DNA of 64,000 bases from Ga0074130 sp964499485 (GTDB lineage: Bacteria; Pseudomonadota; Gammaproteobacteria; Burkholderiales; Rhodocyclaceae), in the NCBI GenBank assembly GCA_964499485.1, contig CAZCLF010000007.1, forward strand, positions 4,171 through 68,170, in the 5' to 3' direction. The position numbers and the translations under genes were made by a program. The notes under the pieces were generated by a model. That model made no database searches. It was given only the letters and a program-made list of their open reading frames with translations, and was not told the origin of the DNA. This document shows, piece by piece, positions 35,037-43,869 of the stretch. Positions within the stretch are counted from its first letter, which is position 1. Each line of letters starts with the position of its first letter.

Positions 35037-37622
35037 TTATTGATTCAGTCGCTTCAGCCGGTAGAGTTGTTCGAGTGCTTCGCGTGGCGAAAGACTGTCG
35101 GGGTCAAGCGCTTCGAGTGCGCTCACCAAGGGATGGGGTTCAGCCTCGACCGGTGGTGGTGCCGCAAACAAATCGGCTTGAGGTGAGGCAAGTAGTTCGC
35201 GATTTTCCAGCGCGACTAGACGGCGCTTGGCATCACGCACCACGCTGCCGGGAATCCCCGCGAGTGCAGCCACCTGAATCCCGTAACTTTGTGAGGCTGG
35301 GCCTTCTTCGACAGCATGCAAAAACACAATGCTATGGCCATGCTCGACGGCATCTAGATGCACGTTGGCGCATTCGACAAAGTCTTCGGCAAGACGGGTC
35401 AGTTCGAAATAGTGAGTCGAGAAAAGGGTGAAGGCGCGATTCTTCTCGAGGAGGTGTCGGGCAATCGAAAAGGCGAGCGCCATGCCGTCAAAGGTCGAGG
35501 TGCCGCGACCGATCTCATCCATCAATACCAGCGAACGCTCGGTTGCACCGTTCAGGATAGCCGCCGCCTCGGTCATCTCAACCATGAAGGTGGAGCGGCC
35601 AGAAGCCAGATCGTCAGAAGCACCAATGCGCGTGTAGATCGCATCAAAGGGGCCGATTTTTGCCGCCGCAGCTGGGACAAAGGCGCCGCAGTGGGCAAGC
35701 AGCACAATCAGTGCTACCTGCCGCATATAGGTCGACTTACCGCCCATGTTCGGGCCGGTGATGAGCAGCATGCGGCGAGTGACTGCGAACTTAACTGGGT
35801 TCGCGATGAACTGCACCCCATGCTGAGCTTCAACCACTGGATGACGGCCTGCTTCAATATCGAGGACTGGTTCCGCTACCAACTGCGGCCGACAGTAGTT
35901 TCGTTCGCGTGCAATCGCCGCAAAGGCACACAGGCCGTCCAACAGGGCGAGGGCACGGGCGATGCGCTGCAGTTGCGGAATGTGCGAAGCCAGTATGTCC
36001 AGTAACGCCTCGTACAGCTGCTTTTCCAGTGCAAGCGCTCGATCATTGGCGGAGAGCGCTTTGTCTTCAAACGCCTTGAGCTCAGGCGTGATGTAACGCT
36101 CGGCATTCTTCAGCGTTTGGCGCCGGCGATAGTCGTCAGGAATCTTTTCTGTATTGGCATGGGTGACTTCAATGTAGAAGCCATGCACACGGTTGTATTC
36201 GACCTTGAGCGTGCTGATGCCGGTACGTGCCTTCTCGCGTGCCTCAAGCTCGAGCAGGAAGGCACCACAGTTGCTCTGAATACCGCGTAGCTCGTCAAGG
36301 TCAGCCGAGTAGCCATCCGCAATCACGCCACCTTCACGCAGCACACTCGATGGTTCGGCGGTGATGGCGGCTTGCAGTAACTGTAGTGCGGTATGTGGAA
36401 TGGCTATGTCGTTGCTGATATCTGTCAGCAATGAGGCTTGCGTGCCCTGTAGTAATGCCTGGACTGCCGGCAGTGCTGCCAGACTGTCGCGTAGCGCAGA
36501 AAGATCGCGCGGCCGCGCCGACTTGAGCGCAATACGCGAGGTGATCCGTTCAATATCAGCCACCGGGCGCAAGGTGCGTTGCATGTCCGCACCGACGCCA
36601 CGGCCTTCGTCGCCCAGCAGTTCGGCGACCGCAACGTGACGTGCGCTGGCAGCGGCTTGACTGGCGAGCGGGTGATGCAGGGCATGGCGCAACCAACGCG
36701 AGCCCATGCTGGTGGCGCAGGTGTCCAGGAGCGATAGCAGCGTTGGCGCGGCTTCGCCGCGCAGCGTTTCTGTCAGTTCGAGGTTACGTCGCGTGGCGGC
36801 ATCAAGACGCAGGAACTCACTTTCTGATTCCAGCCGCAAGCCCGTCAGGTGTGCCAAGCTGCGCAACTGTGTGGCCTGCGCATATTGGAACAGGGCGCCC
36901 GCAGCGGCAAGCGCCAGTGTGGGCTCATCCGGGCCGCTGTCGGGAATGCCAAAGCCAGCTAGGTCCTGTGTGCCGAAATGGGTGGTCAGTAGTTGCCGGG
37001 CGGTACCTAAATCAAAATGCCACTGCGGCAGCTCGCGGCTAGCAGCGGCGCGTAGATCGAATGACGACAATATTTCGCTGTCAGCCAACAGAATTTCGGC
37101 AGGGCGCAGGCGTTCAAAGTGGGTGGGCAGGCTATCGAGCCGTGTTTCAAGCAGACTGAAGCCACCATTGGCCAGATTCAGCCACGCCAAGCCAATACGC
37201 TGTCGTTCAATATGCAGCGCCAGTAGGATGCTTTCGCTCTTGTCATCAAGTAAGGCGCTATCCGTGACGGTGCCGGGCGTGACGATGCGTGTGACCGCAC
37301 GTTCAACCGGCCCCTTGCTCGTAGCTGGGTCACCGATCTGTTCGCAGATGGCAACGGATTCGCCGAGCTTTACCAAGCGCACCAAATACTGCTCTGCTGC
37401 ATGGTAGGGCACGCCGGCCATGGGGATAGGCTGGCCGGCCGACTGGCCACGCTTGGTCAGGGTGATGTCGAGCAGCCGTGCTGCTTTCTCTGCATCTTCA
37501 AAAAACAGCTCGTAGAAGTCTCCCATGCGATAAAACAACAGGAGACTCGGATGCGCAGCCTTGAGTTTCAAGTACTGCTGCATCATGGGGGTGTGCGATG
37601 GGCTTGGCTGCGTCATTGGCAT
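35037..37622 (-). CDS. mutS: DNA mismatch repair protein MutS
   Basis: Mismatch recognition ATPase, 861 residues. The mismatch-wedge motif is in LFYRMGDFYELFFEDA, Walker A is GPNMGGKSTYMRQVA, and signature segments are TFMVEMTEAA and MDEIGRGTSTFDGMALA. A second ATG two codons in is an alternative start. Nothing suggests loss of function. Confidence 0.97.
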   Translation of the reverse strand: MPMTQPSPSHTPMMQQYLKLKAAHPSLLLFYRMGDFYELFFEDAEKAARLLDITLTKRGQSAGQPIPMAGVPYHAAEQYLVRLVKLGESVAICEQIGDPATSKGPVERAVTRIVTPGTVTDSALLDDKSESILLALHIERQRIGLAWLNLANGGFSLLETRLDSLPTHFERLRPAEILLADSEILSSFDLRAAASRELPQWHFDLGTARQLLTTHFGTQDLAGFGIPDSGPDEPTLALAAAGALFQYAQATQLRSLAHLTGLRLESESEFLRLDAATRRNLELTETLRGEAAPTLLSLLDTCATSMGSRWLRHALHHPLASQAAASARHVAVAELLGDEGRGVGADMQRTLRPVADIERITSRIALKSARPRDLSALRDSLAALPAVQALLQGTQASLLTDISNDIAIPHTALQLLQAAITAEPSSVLREGGVIADGYSADLDELRGIQSNCGAFLLELEAREKARTGISTLKVEYNRVHGFYIEVTHANTEKIPDDYRRRQTLKNAERYITPELKAFEDKALSANDRALALEKQLYEALLDILASHIPQLQRIARALALLDGLCAFAAIARERNYCRPQLVAEPVLDIEAGRHPVVEAQHGVQFIANPVKFAVTRRMLLITGPNMGGKSTYMRQVALIVLLAHCGAFVPAAAAKIGPFDAIYTRIGASDDLASGRSTFMVEMTEAAAILNGATERSLVLMDEIGRGTSTFDGMALAFSIARHLLEKNRAFTLFSTHYFELTRLAEDFVECANVHLDAVEHGHSIVFLHAVEEGPASQSYGIQVAALAGIPGSVVRDAKRRLVALENRELLASPQADLFAAPPPVEAEPHPLVSALEALDPDSLSPREALEQLYRLKRLNQ

Positions 37623-37713
37623 TGAGGGCGGAGTGCAGCCACGGATTTTATCGTGTTGTCATGTCCCTGCTGTCGTGTATGTTCCTTTCTCAACACGCAG
37701 TTCATCAACAAGG

Positions 37714-37740
37714 AAGCCCCGGCGAACCGGGGCTTTTTTT
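37714..37740 (+). terminator. Intrinsic terminator with T run on plus strand only
   Basis: AAGCCCCGG, CGAA, CCGGGGCTTTTTTT. The neighbouring genes (mutS to the left, chemoreceptor to the right) are both on the minus strand, where the tail reads CTTCCTT, a poor T run. It may still end the chemoreceptor transcript, or belong to a small plus-strand RNA. Confidence 0.75.
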
Positions 37741-37754
37741 GAGTCACTCATCGT

Positions 37755-39371
37755 CTAAACACGATAAATGCTGACCGCAGACTTGATGGCCATGGCCATT
37801 TCGTCGAGTTGGCGGGCGCCATCGGCGGTGTTGGCAGATTCTGCGGAGTTTTCCTCAGCCATCTGCGCAATGCGTTCGACTTCCTGCGCAATGTGTGTGG
37901 AAGCCACGCTTTGCTCCTTCACCGCATCGGTGATTTCGCTGACCATGCCGACCATATCACGTGCGCCATTCTGGATCTTGTGAATGGCATCGCCAGCGCT
38001 GTGAGCGGATTCGACCCCAGCCGACACTGCGGCAACGGCATCATCCATGCTGCGTGAGGCGTTGATCGCCCCATCTTGAACACGGTTGAGCAGAGTGGCG
38101 ATTTCTTCGGTCGACTTGGCTGTGCGTTCGGCCAGCTTGCGCACTTCGTCTGCGACAACCGCAAAGCCTCGGCCTTGTTCGCCGGCACGGGCGGCTTCAA
38201 TCGCAGCATTCAGGGCCAGCAGATTGGTTTGGTCGGCAACTTCCTTGATGACGGTAACGGTTGAGGAGATCGTCTCACCCAGCGTCTTCAGGTTGGTGAT
38301 GGCTTCAGCAGAAGTGCGAACGGTTTCCGCAATGTGGTTCATGCGATCCACGGTCGCCAAGATCACTTCCGCACCCTTTTCAGCTTCCTTGCCCGAGTTG
38401 CTGGCATGGCTGCCGACTTCGGTTGCGCGGGTGGCAATGTGGTTGACGCTGACGGTCATCTCTTCAATGCTTGCGGCCATGCCCGAAGCAGAATCACTTT
38501 GGGTCATTGAACTGGTTGAGATCTCATTAGCTGAGCGCGACATGCCAGCAGCGGCTGCGTAGACGCCATCGATGCGTTCCTGAATTTCACGGAAACTCTG
38601 TTGCAGTTTACTCAACAGGCCTTCGTAGGCTTGAACCGCTTGGCCAATTTCATCATTGCTTTGCAGGTTCAGGCGATGGGTGAAGTCCAAGTCACGGGTG
38701 GTCGCGACCAGTGAATCTCGCATTGCGATGACAGGAGTGGTGATGGAGCGACCAATCAGGACACCTGCCACGGCCACTGCAATCATCATCACAACGGCAA
38801 AACCAATGCTGATACGGGTGGTGGTCTTGAAGTCGGCGTCGCTTTCTGTCGCAACCTGAGTGGCAACGTCTTCATTGATCTTAATCACTGCGCCAAGACT
38901 GTCTGTTAGCGCCTTGCGCTTGGCCGTGGCTTCTTTTGCCATGAGTGCTTGTGCGCTTGCTTTGTCGCCGGAGCGAGAGGCGGCAAGGACCTTGTCAGCA
39001 AATTCAGAGTAGGCAGCAAAAGCGACTTTGCTTTCTTTGATGGCCGCACGATCTGCATCATTAGTAATCAACTCTTTCTCGTAACGATCAAGCTCGCTCG
39101 ACACCGACTTTTTAAAGTCTTGGATGCGCTCAGCTTGCTTGTCCATGTCCTTATCGTCATTTGCAAGTACATGGCGGTACACCACGGCATGCATCACCGT
39201 AACGTCACGTTGAATAACCGAGGTGGCTTTCAGGCTGGGGACGATATTGTTATTTAGTTCCTGTAGTTTGGAGTTCAGGTTGTACTGACCACGAATGGTG
39301 ATGGCACCCAATATCAACAGGGCGAGGATGGGTAGGATTACCATCAGGGCAATTTTTTTTGCGATGGGCAT
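37755..39371 (-). CDS. Methyl-accepting chemotaxis protein, four-helix-bundle sensor
   Basis: Chemoreceptor of 538 residues with classical order: TM1 (about 6-28), a helical periplasmic sensor of the 4HB_MCP type (about 30-185), TM2 (about 188-212), HAMP (SITTPVIAMRDS and following), and the signalling domain with DQTNLLALNAAIEAARAGEQ. It ends AMAIKSAVSIYRV without a CheR pentapeptide. The ligand is unknown. The hairpin segment is nearly the same as in the receptor at 14110. Confidence 0.94.
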   Translation of the reverse strand: MPIAKKIALMVILPILALLILGAITIRGQYNLNSKLQELNNNIVPSLKATSVIQRDVTVMHAVVYRHVLANDDKDMDKQAERIQDFKKSVSSELDRYEKELITNDADRAAIKESKVAFAAYSEFADKVLAASRSGDKASAQALMAKEATAKRKALTDSLGAVIKINEDVATQVATESDADFKTTTRISIGFAVVMMIAVAVAGVLIGRSITTPVIAMRDSLVATTRDLDFTHRLNLQSNDEIGQAVQAYEGLLSKLQQSFREIQERIDGVYAAAAGMSRSANEISTSSMTQSDSASGMAASIEEMTVSVNHIATRATEVGSHASNSGKEAEKGAEVILATVDRMNHIAETVRTSAEAITNLKTLGETISSTVTVIKEVADQTNLLALNAAIEAARAGEQGRGFAVVADEVRKLAERTAKSTEEIATLLNRVQDGAINASRSMDDAVAAVSAGVESAHSAGDAIHKIQNGARDMVGMVSEITDAVKEQSVASTHIAQEVERIAQMAEENSAESANTADGARQLDEMAMAIKSAVSIYRV

Positions 39372-39499
39372 GATTCAGCTCCGTTTTCTGACAACCAACA
39401 CGTGACTTCCCCTGCTATCAGGTGCTCTGAGCAACCCGATATCCTAATGTCAGCATAAGTGATTTTTATTCCTTGGCGAGAATGCCGATGGAATTTTGT

Positions 39500-40297
39500 T
39501 TATCGTTGTTGATGTTGCGCAATAAACTGCAACAGTTGCCCAAAGATCTTCGGATTCCCGGCAACCATGTCGCCAGTGTTGAGGAAGTCTTGCTCCCCCT
39601 TACTGTCACCGGTGAGGCCGCCCGCTTCGGTGATCAGCAGACTGCCCGCTGCCATATCCCAAGGCGACAAGCCAAACTCCCAGAAGCCGTCGATGCGACC
39701 ACAGGCAACCCAAGCTAGATCGAGCGATGCTGCACCAGGCCGACGCATACCAGCTGTCTTTTGAGTCAAGTCCTTGAAAATGGCGAGGTATTCGTCAATG
39801 CGGTCAAATACGCGAAAAGGAAAACCAGTCCCAATCAGGGCTTCGCTCAGCTTGGCACGGCCGCCAACGCGGATACGCTTGTCGTTAAGGAACGCGCCGC
39901 CGCCCTTGGTTGCGGTGAAGAGCTCGTTACGGTTCGGGTCGTACACCACGCCTTGTTGCATGACGCCATTCAACGCGAGGCCGATGGAGACCGCATATTG
40001 CGGGAAGCCGTGGATGAAATTGGTGGTGCCGTCGAGCGGATCAATGATCCACTGATAGTCCGAATCGCCCTCGCTGCCTGTGGATGCGCCGGACTCCTCT
40101 GCTAGAATCGCATACTTCGGATAAGCGTCGCGCAGCACCTCGATAATGGCGGCTTCGGCAGCCCGGTCCACCTCGGTGACATAGTCGCTGTGCTGTTTTG
40201 TGGTTACCCGCACCTGACCAAGGTCAAGGCTGGCACGATTGATAATTTGGCCGGCGCGACGCGCTGCCTTAATAGCGATATTGAGCGTTGGGTGCAT
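39500..40297 (-). CDS. suhB: Inositol-1-monophosphatase family protein
   Basis: Mg-dependent phosphatase of 265 residues; E. coli SuhB also acts in rRNA transcription antitermination. Metal-site motifs are ILAEESGA, WIIDPLDGTTNFIHGFP and the late SPWDMAAGSLLITEAGG. Divergent from trmJ, as in many proteobacteria. Confidence 0.94.
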   Translation of the reverse strand: MHPTLNIAIKAARRAGQIINRASLDLGQVRVTTKQHSDYVTEVDRAAEAAIIEVLRDAYPKYAILAEESGASTGSEGDSDYQWIIDPLDGTTNFIHGFPQYAVSIGLALNGVMQQGVVYDPNRNELFTATKGGGAFLNDKRIRVGGRAKLSEALIGTGFPFRVFDRIDEYLAIFKDLTQKTAGMRRPGAASLDLAWVACGRIDGFWEFGLSPWDMAAGSLLITEAGGLTGDSKGEQDFLNTGDMVAGNPKIFGQLLQFIAQHQQR

Positions 40298-40384
40298 GGA
40301 TTCTGGACTTTTTCAGGAACGGTGCATCGGGTGGTGACAAATGCCACGCCGCGCGGATATTTCTATTTTAACTGATTAAGCCCC

Positions 40385-41107
40385 ATGAACGCTCCTCTCT
40401 CGCGCATCCGCATCGTGCTTTCGCGCACCAGCCATCCGGGCAATATCGGGGCGGCTGCACGTGCGATGAAAACCATGGGGCTTGCGCGCCTGTATTTGGT
40501 AGCCCCAAAGCACCTGCCAGAGGAGCAGGCAATCGCCATGGCATCGGGTGCCGATGACGTGCTGGCGTCAGCCATTGTTGTGCCGACTTTGGAAGATGCG
40601 CTGCAAGGGACTGTGCTCGCAGTAGCCATGACAGCCCGGCGCCGCGACCTGTCGGCACCGATTGTCTGGCTCCGTGAGGCCGCCGCTGAGGCCGTGGCTG
40701 CAACCGTACAGGGTGAGGTTGCACTGGTGTTCGGCAATGAAACCGCTGGGCTGACCAATCAGGAAACCGACTTGTGCCAACGTCTGGCCATGATCCCCGC
40801 CAATGCAGACTACAGCTCGTTGAACCTTGCTGCTGCGGTGCAGGTGGCAACTTATGAGTTACGTCTGGCCGGTTTTGATATCGGGACGCCGCCCCCCACC
40901 AACGAAGCGGGCTTGCCGGCCACGCATGAGGAAATTGAAGGTCTGATCAGCCACCTCGAAGCTGCCGCTGTAGATAGCGGTTTTCTCGATCCCGCCCAGC
41001 CCAAGCGACTGATGCCGCGCATGCGCCGTTTGTTTGCGCGAGCGATGCCAGAGAAAGAGGAGATCAATATTCTCCGCGGCATGTTGGCGGCCCTAATGAA
41101 GAAGTAG
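40385..41107 (+). CDS. trmJ: tRNA (cytidine/uridine-32-2'-O)-methyltransferase TrmJ-like
   Basis: SPOUT-fold methyltransferase of 240 residues. Motifs: RIVLSRTSHPGNIGAAARAM at the N-terminus and the knot segments VALVFGNETAGLTNQE and ADYSSLNLAAAVQVATYEL. It lies between suhB and cysE, a common arrangement near the isc genes. Confidence 0.93.
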   Translation: MNAPLSRIRIVLSRTSHPGNIGAAARAMKTMGLARLYLVAPKHLPEEQAIAMASGADDVLASAIVVPTLEDALQGTVLAVAMTARRRDLSAPIVWLREAAAEAVAATVQGEVALVFGNETAGLTNQETDLCQRLAMIPANADYSSLNLAAAVQVATYELRLAGFDIGTPPPTNEAGLPATHEEIEGLISHLEAAAVDSGFLDPAQPKRLMPRMRRLFARAMPEKEEINILRGMLAALMKK

Positions 41108-41154
41108 TGATATGGTTATCGACTTAGCTGATTTTGTGAGAGTGGAGTGCCTGC

Positions 41155-41907
41155 ATGTTTAGCCAACTGCGTGAGGATATTGCCAGTGTATTTGCCCGCG
41201 ATCCTGCGGCGCGTTCGACCTGGGAAGTCCTGACCTGCTATCCGGGTCTCCATGCCTTGACAATGCATCGTTTGGCGCACTGGTTTTGGCGCCAACGCCT
41301 GCGTTGGCTTGCCCGTTTCACCTCACATTTGACTCGTTGGATGACTGGGATTGAGATTCACCCCGGTGCGACCATTGGCCGGCGCGTGTTTATCGATCAC
41401 GGCATGGGTGTGGTGATTGGTGAAACTGCGGAAATTGGTGACGATTGCACCCTGTATCACGGCGTGACGCTGGGCGGTACCTCGTGGAATAAGGGAAAAC
41501 GTCACCCCACCTTGATGCCAGGCGTTGTGATCGGTGCCGGTGCCAAGGTGCTGGGCCCGATTACCTTGCATGCGGGGGCTAAGGTTGGCTCGAACGCGGT
41601 GGTAGTTCGGGATGTTCCTGCAGGTGCAACGGCGGTGGGCATTCCGGCCCGCATCATTGAGGCTGAGCGCGACAAGGTGCGAGAGGAAAAGGCTGAAGCC
41701 ATGGGTTTTTCCGCGTATGCCGTCACGCAGAATGAGGACGACCCGCTGGCCAAAGCCATCCATGGTCTGCTTGACCATGCAGTCGAGACTGATCGACGGA
41801 TCGAACACCTCTTGGCCCAGCTTGAACGGGCAGGGGTTCCCGTCGAAGACGACCTCGCGACAGCCGACAAGTTTGACCCGAATTATCTGGGCAAAATAGT
41901 TGACTGA
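41155..41907 (+). CDS. cysE: Serine O-acetyltransferase
   Basis: First step of cysteine synthesis from serine and acetyl-CoA. 250 residues: N-terminal helical region, then left-handed beta-helix hexapeptides with GIEIHPGATIGRRVFIDHG, GETAEIGDDCTLYHGVTLGG and GAGAKVLGPITLHAGAKVGS. GGAGTGCCTGC precedes the ATG. It supplies cysteine for the cluster-assembly operon that follows, and its stop codon lies within the first IscR box. Confidence 0.95.
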   Translation: MFSQLREDIASVFARDPAARSTWEVLTCYPGLHALTMHRLAHWFWRQRLRWLARFTSHLTRWMTGIEIHPGATIGRRVFIDHGMGVVIGETAEIGDDCTLYHGVTLGGTSWNKGKRHPTLMPGVVIGAGAKVLGPITLHAGAKVGSNAVVVRDVPAGATAVGIPARIIEAERDKVREEKAEAMGFSAYAVTQNEDDPLAKAIHGLLDHAVETDRRIEHLLAQLERAGVPVEDDLATADKFDPNYLGKIVD

Positions 41908-41948
41908 TTTTGTCGGACTCCGTATAGTTGACTGAAACCATCGGGTAT
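41896..41948 (+). promoter_or_regulatory. iscR promoter with two tandem IscR type-1 boxes
   Basis: TTGACT (41900-41905), 17 bases, TATAGT (41923-41928) make a good sigma-70 promoter. Two 25-base IscR-like boxes begin at 41896 and 41924, both starting ATAGTTGACTGA. The second matches the E. coli type 1 consensus at 23 of 25 positions, the first at about 21. They cover the -35 and the -10/+1 regions, so [2Fe-2S]-IscR would repress. The leader to the iscR ATG is then about 180 bases. Confidence 0.82.
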
Positions 41949-42113
41949 TAGTTTGTTCAAGGCTTTCATAAACGTGTCTTAGCGCGTGGCATTGCTGCTG
42001 AGATACGTAAGTCATTGAAAAACAAAGCTGATGGGCATAGAAAGCAACCGTGTCCGTGACTTATGCTGGCCAAGTGCCACGCCATAAGTGACGCTCCCGA
42101 CAGGAGTAACGAA

Positions 42114-42611
42114 ATGCGTTTGACCACCAAAGGCCGTTTTGCCGTCACCGCCATGATTGACCTTGCCATGCGTCAGCATGAGGGTCCGGTCACGCTCGCC
42201 GGTATCAGCGATCGCCAGCGTATTTCTCTGTCCTACCTTGAGCAACTGTTTGGCAAGCTGCGTCGGCATGAGCTGGTCGCCAGCGTTCGCGGCCCCGGCG
42301 GCGGTTACTGCCTTGCCAAGGGCATGGACCTTATTTCAGTGGCTAGCATCATCCACGCGGTGGATGAGCCCTTGGATGCCACCCAATGCGGTGGCAAAAA
42401 GAATTGCCAAGAAGATCGTACCTGTATGACCCACAGCCTGTGGACTAACTTGACCGATCGCATGAATGAGTACCTGAGCTCGGTCAGTCTGGCCGATCTC
42501 GTGGCTGAGCAGCGCAAGCACCCAGAGAACAACGTGCCGTGCACCTCTGTGCTGCGCGATCAGCGCGGGCTGCGCCATGGCTGCTCAACGGATGCGGCGA
42601 CCACCGCCTAA
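42114..42611 (+). CDS. iscR: Iron-sulfur cluster regulator IscR
   Basis: Rrf2-family regulator of 165 residues. The N-terminal MRLTTKGRFAVTAMIDLAM is the standard start with the winged helix, and the cluster cysteines are in QCGGKKNCQEDRTCMTH. AGGAGTAACGAA precedes the ATG; the longer frame from 42063 is rejected. It represses its own operon when holo, matching the boxes upstream. Confidence 0.96.
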   Translation: MRLTTKGRFAVTAMIDLAMRQHEGPVTLAGISDRQRISLSYLEQLFGKLRRHELVASVRGPGGGYCLAKGMDLISVASIIHAVDEPLDATQCGGKKNCQEDRTCMTHSLWTNLTDRMNEYLSSVSLADLVAEQRKHPENNVPCTSVLRDQRGLRHGCSTDAATTA

Positions 42612-42617
42612 TTTCCC

Positions 42618-43808
42618 ATGTTTGCGCCGGCTTATCTCGACTACAACGCCACGACACCGCTCGAACCTGCGGTGCTGGCTGCCATGCTGCCTTACCTTGA
42701 GCAGCAGTTCGGCAATGCGTCGAGCCGCCACGAATATGGCCGCGCAGCGCGCAAGGCCATCGATGAAGCACGGCAACAGGTTGCCTATGCCGTTGGCGCC
42801 CATCCGACAGAAGTAGTGTTCACCAGCGGCGGCTCTGAAGCCAACAATCTTTTCATCAAGGGTGCGGCGGCGAATTTGAAGCCGGGCTTAATCGCGGTTT
42901 CTGCCATTGAGCATCCTTGCGTCCGTGAACCAGCTAAGGCGCTTAAGCGTCAAGGCTGGCAGATGCATGAAATTGCAGTCGATGAAGCAGGGCGTGTTGC
43001 TGCTGATGACTATGCGGCAGTGCTTGCCCAGCAGCCGCATCTGCTCTCAATCATGCTGGCCAATAATGAAACCGGCGTATTGCAAGACATCGCCGCATTG
43101 GCTGCCCAGGCCAAGCAACAGTCTCCCCGCGCATGGTTCCACAGCGATGCCGTGCAGGCATTAGGCAAAGTACCCGTCGATTTCCGTGCCCTAGGTGTGC
43201 ATGGTCTAACGGTATCGGCACACAAAATCGGCGGTCCGAAAGGGGCGGCTGCACTGGTGGTCGATAAGCGTGTTGAAATTTCGCCGCTCATTTCAGGCGG
43301 TGGTCACGAGCGCGGTCTGCGTTCGGGTACCGAGAATGTGGCCGCTATTGTTGGCTTTGGCGCAGCATGCGAGATCGCATTGCAGCGTTTGGATACCGAG
43401 CCGCTGCGCCTGCGCGCGCTGCGCGACGAGTTGGAGCAGGGCTTGGTCGCGCAAGGCGCACGAATTTTCGGTTCTGTTGTCCAAGAATCAAGGCAAGCAT
43501 CAGGCCAGGCTGCAATTTCTCGCCTGCCGAATACCGTGTACTTCAGCATTCCCGGCATCGACGGTGAAACGTTGGTGGGCAAGTTGGACCGTGTGGGTTT
43601 TGCTGTGGCCAGTGGGGCTGCATGTTCCAGTGCACATCCTGAGCCATCGCACGTACTGATGGCTATGGGTGTTGATGGTGACGTGGCGCGTGGGGCGGTA
43701 CGCATCAGTCTGGGGGCTGCCAATACGCAGCACCAGATCAAGGATTTTCTCGTGGCATTGCGCGAGATGGTTGGGCAATTGAAAGGGCTGTCGTCCTTGG
43801 TTACGTAA
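42618..43808 (+). CDS. Second cysteine desulfurase (NifS/IscS-like paralogue)
   Basis: PLP enzyme of 396 residues that takes sulfur from cysteine. The PLP lysine is in TVSAHKIGGPKGAAAL and the active cysteine in ASGAACSSAHPEPSHVL. It begins 6 bases after iscR and precedes the true iscS in the same direction. It is clearly different from IscS (for example SGAACSSAHPEPS versus SGSACTSASLEPS), so the pair is an old duplication. Its acceptor is unknown. Confidence 0.92.
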   Translation: MFAPAYLDYNATTPLEPAVLAAMLPYLEQQFGNASSRHEYGRAARKAIDEARQQVAYAVGAHPTEVVFTSGGSEANNLFIKGAAANLKPGLIAVSAIEHPCVREPAKALKRQGWQMHEIAVDEAGRVAADDYAAVLAQQPHLLSIMLANNETGVLQDIAALAAQAKQQSPRAWFHSDAVQALGKVPVDFRALGVHGLTVSAHKIGGPKGAAALVVDKRVEISPLISGGGHERGLRSGTENVAAIVGFGAACEIALQRLDTEPLRLRALRDELEQGLVAQGARIFGSVVQESRQASGQAAISRLPNTVYFSIPGIDGETLVGKLDRVGFAVASGAACSSAHPEPSHVLMAMGVDGDVARGAVRISLGAANTQHQIKDFLVALREMVGQLKGLSSLVT

Positions 43809-43869
43809 CGTTTGACGTGAATCGAATTTGAAATTGAAAGATTGGCGAGAAGCCACAGGAGAACAAAAA

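Noticed and set aside
39372..39499. Possible flagellar sigma-28 promoter before the chemoreceptor at 37755
   Set aside because: A TAAA and a GCTGACAT were seen but the spacing is 10 bases, not about 15, and the match to GCCGATAA is poor.
42059..42089. ACTTATG/CATAAGT inverted repeat in the iscR leader, considered as a third operator or RNA switch
   Set aside because: Seven-base arms with a 17-base loop and no match to IscR or riboswitch patterns; could be chance.
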